Shown here: positions 5,690 to 6,756 of the stretch, piece by piece
Position numbering within the stretch: position 1 is the first letter of the stretch
Layout: each line of letters begins with the position of its first letter
DNA from: Flavobacteriaceae bacterium
GTDB taxonomy: Bacteria; Bacteroidota; Bacteroidia; Flavobacteriales; Flavobacteriaceae
NCBI GenBank assembly: GCA_013042255.1
Contig: JABDQK010000029.1
Location: 1 to 6,756, forward strand
Direction of reading: 5' to 3'
Length of the DNA: 6,756 nucleotides
Position numbers and translations under genes: made by a program
The notes under the pieces: model-generated
Databases searched by the model: none
Told to the model about the DNA's origin: nothing
The model's input: the letters and a program-made list of their open reading frames with translations, nothing else

Positions 5690-6756
5690 TTAAAAGCTCA
5701 GTCTGAATACGGCATTAGGTGTAATACCCAGGGAGTTTTGTGAAAAGGCATTGGCTTCACCAAGGCCATTAGGTCGGTAAAATCTGCTAACTGTATTTTC
5801 CCGATTTAGCAGATTCCACACTGAAAACCCTATCTGGGCTTTCGTCCCGGAACCTGGGGTAAAGGCATATAAAGCGGATAAATCGACACGCATATAATCC
5901 TGAAAACGATCTGAATTACTGGCTTGAAAATTCACAGTATTGTTTACTACAGGAGTAGCTTCATCAGGTTGAGTTGTGGGTTTGCCTGTGCGCCAGTTCC
6001 AACCCGCAGCCAGACGCAAATGATCATTTTGATAGGTTAGGCCGAAGGTCAGGGTATGGGTGATATCGTAATTACTGGGAAAAACTCTTTCGGGCAGCTC
6101 CGTAAAATTATACTCGGCGTCCAGATAGGAATAGCTCAGCCATGTATTTATGTCCTTAAATTGTTTGCGAACTAATACATCCATTCCCGTAGCGGTATAG
6201 CTTCCCTGGGCTTTGGTGAATTCATACTGATTCTGAAATCCCTGACTTTGGGCCGTAATTCCATCCACTTCTTTATAAAAGCCCACGATGTTCGTCAACC
6301 AGCCTGATCTGTTAAAACTCAGACCCACAGATGCCTGGTTACTTGTTATGACGGGAATTTCAACTTCATCAGACAACTGCCAGCGCCGTTTTTCAATACC
6401 TAAAAAATCATTTTGAAAATTGATTACCTGAGAGGTATACTGATTTTTAGACTCGCCCAGGAGTTCAATGTTAAACCATTTTGCAAAGCGATGATTAATA
6501 CTCAGTCTTGGCTCATATAATTTGCGATCAAATTTGTCCAGGTAATTAAATCGAAGTCCAAGACGTGCACTGGTAGTTCTGTTCTCGGAAAAAAGCCCAA
6601 GGGAGGTGAAACCACTGTGCACACGGAGGACATTTCCCTCCAGCCTTCTGAAAACCGGATCGTCAATATCGTCAAGATTGGTTACTTTGGTCTCAGTGAA
6701 TTGATACCCTGATATCCAGTGCAGTCGGCTGGTCAGGAGGATAGTTGTATTGATTC
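5690..6756 (-). CDS. TonB-dependent outer-membrane receptor, C-terminal barrel part (5'-truncated by window edge)
   Basis: TonB-dependent receptors import scarce ligands, such as metal chelates, vitamins or glycans, through a 22-strand outer-membrane barrel using energy from TonB-ExbBD. About 355 residues are visible. The frame stays open to the right edge, and the GTG at 6622 is an internal valine because translation continues upstream through LHWISGYQFTETKV (about 6681-6724). Alternating hydrophobic/polar strands rich in aromatic residues run throughout, for example DINTWLSYSYLDAEYNF and DHLRLAAGWNWRTGKPTTQP. Near the end are DYMRVDLSALYAF and AQIGFSVWNLLNREN, which are typical last strands of Bacteroidota receptors, and the chain ends in Phe (FRLSF), the usual outer-membrane C-terminal signal. 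The plug domain, TonB box and signal peptide lie outside the window. The tail is unlike SusC, whose glycan-uptake type is much longer and ends differently, and no SusD gene follows. The ligand cannot be deduced. Confidence 0.88.
   Translation of the reverse strand, partial: INTTILLTSRLHWISGYQFTETKVTNLDDIDDPVFRRLEGNVLRVHSGFTSLGLFSENRTTSARLGLRFNYLDKFDRKLYEPRLSINHRFAKWFNIELLGESKNQYTSQVINFQNDFLGIEKRRWQLSDEVEIPVITSNQASVGLSFNRSGWLTNIVGFYKEVDGITAQSQGFQNQYEFTKAQGSYTATGMDVLVRKQFKDINTWLSYSYLDAEYNFTELPERVFPSNYDITHTLTFGLTYQNDHLRLAAGWNWRTGKPTTQPDEATPVVNNTVNFQASNSDRFQDYMRVDLSALYAFTPGSGTKAQIGFSVWNLLNRENTVSRFYRPNGLGEANAFSQNSLGITPNAVFRLSF

Noticed and set aside
5690..6622. GTG at 6622 as the start of a complete 310-residue outer-membrane protein
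   Set aside because: The frame is open upstream to the window edge and the upstream codons also encode barrel-like sequence, so the gene is simply cut by the edge.
1..6756. CRISPR arrays, tRNA or rRNA genes, insertion sequences, integrase sites, long repeats
   Set aside because: No regularly spaced repeats, transposase frames, cloverleaf-like sequences or rRNA-like stretches were seen; almost all of the window is coding.

Overview
The window looks like ordinary chromosome from a member of the Bacteroidota, most likely Flavobacteriaceae. Four things point there: SecD and SecF are fused into one long (983-residue) protein; two promoter-like boxes match the Bacteroidota -7 consensus TAnnTTTG exactly (both TATATTTG); the genes have little or no Shine-Dalgarno sequence; and a TonB-dependent outer-membrane receptor of the Bacteroidota style is present. 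The genus cannot be fixed from the sequence alone.

Layout, left to right. (1) The 3' three quarters of a malate dehydrogenase gene (mdh, + strand, cut by the left edge) ends at 709 and is followed by a strong intrinsic terminator at 734-762. (2) A candidate promoter at 832-862 precedes secDF (+ strand, 903-3854), which encodes the proton-driven accessory motor of the Sec translocon. (3) A symmetrical hairpin flanked by A and T runs (3865-3895) lies between secDF and the convergent minus-strand genes and probably ends transcription from both sides. (4) Two minus-strand genes form a likely operon read from right to left. First is a ModF-like protein with two ABC halves (5568-4330). After 38 bases comes a 125-residue protein with a predicted STAS/SpoIIAA-like fold (4291-3914). 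A candidate promoter for this pair lies at 5615-5622. (5) The right edge holds the C-terminal barrel part of a TonB-dependent receptor (minus strand, 5690 to beyond 6756).

How the genes relate. mdh (central metabolism) and secDF (protein export) each appear to be transcribed separately. The ModF-like/STAS-like pair is the only probable operon here. No molybdate transport genes (modABC) lie in the window, so the 'Mod' name reflects family membership and not a shown role. The receptor and SecDF both concern the cell envelope, but nothing in the sequence links them.

I found no clear undescribed system. The most interesting item is the ModF-like protein. Its N-terminal ABC half has lost the P-loop, the Walker B glutamate and the H-loop histidine but keeps its signature motif, so at most one composite ATP site should work.
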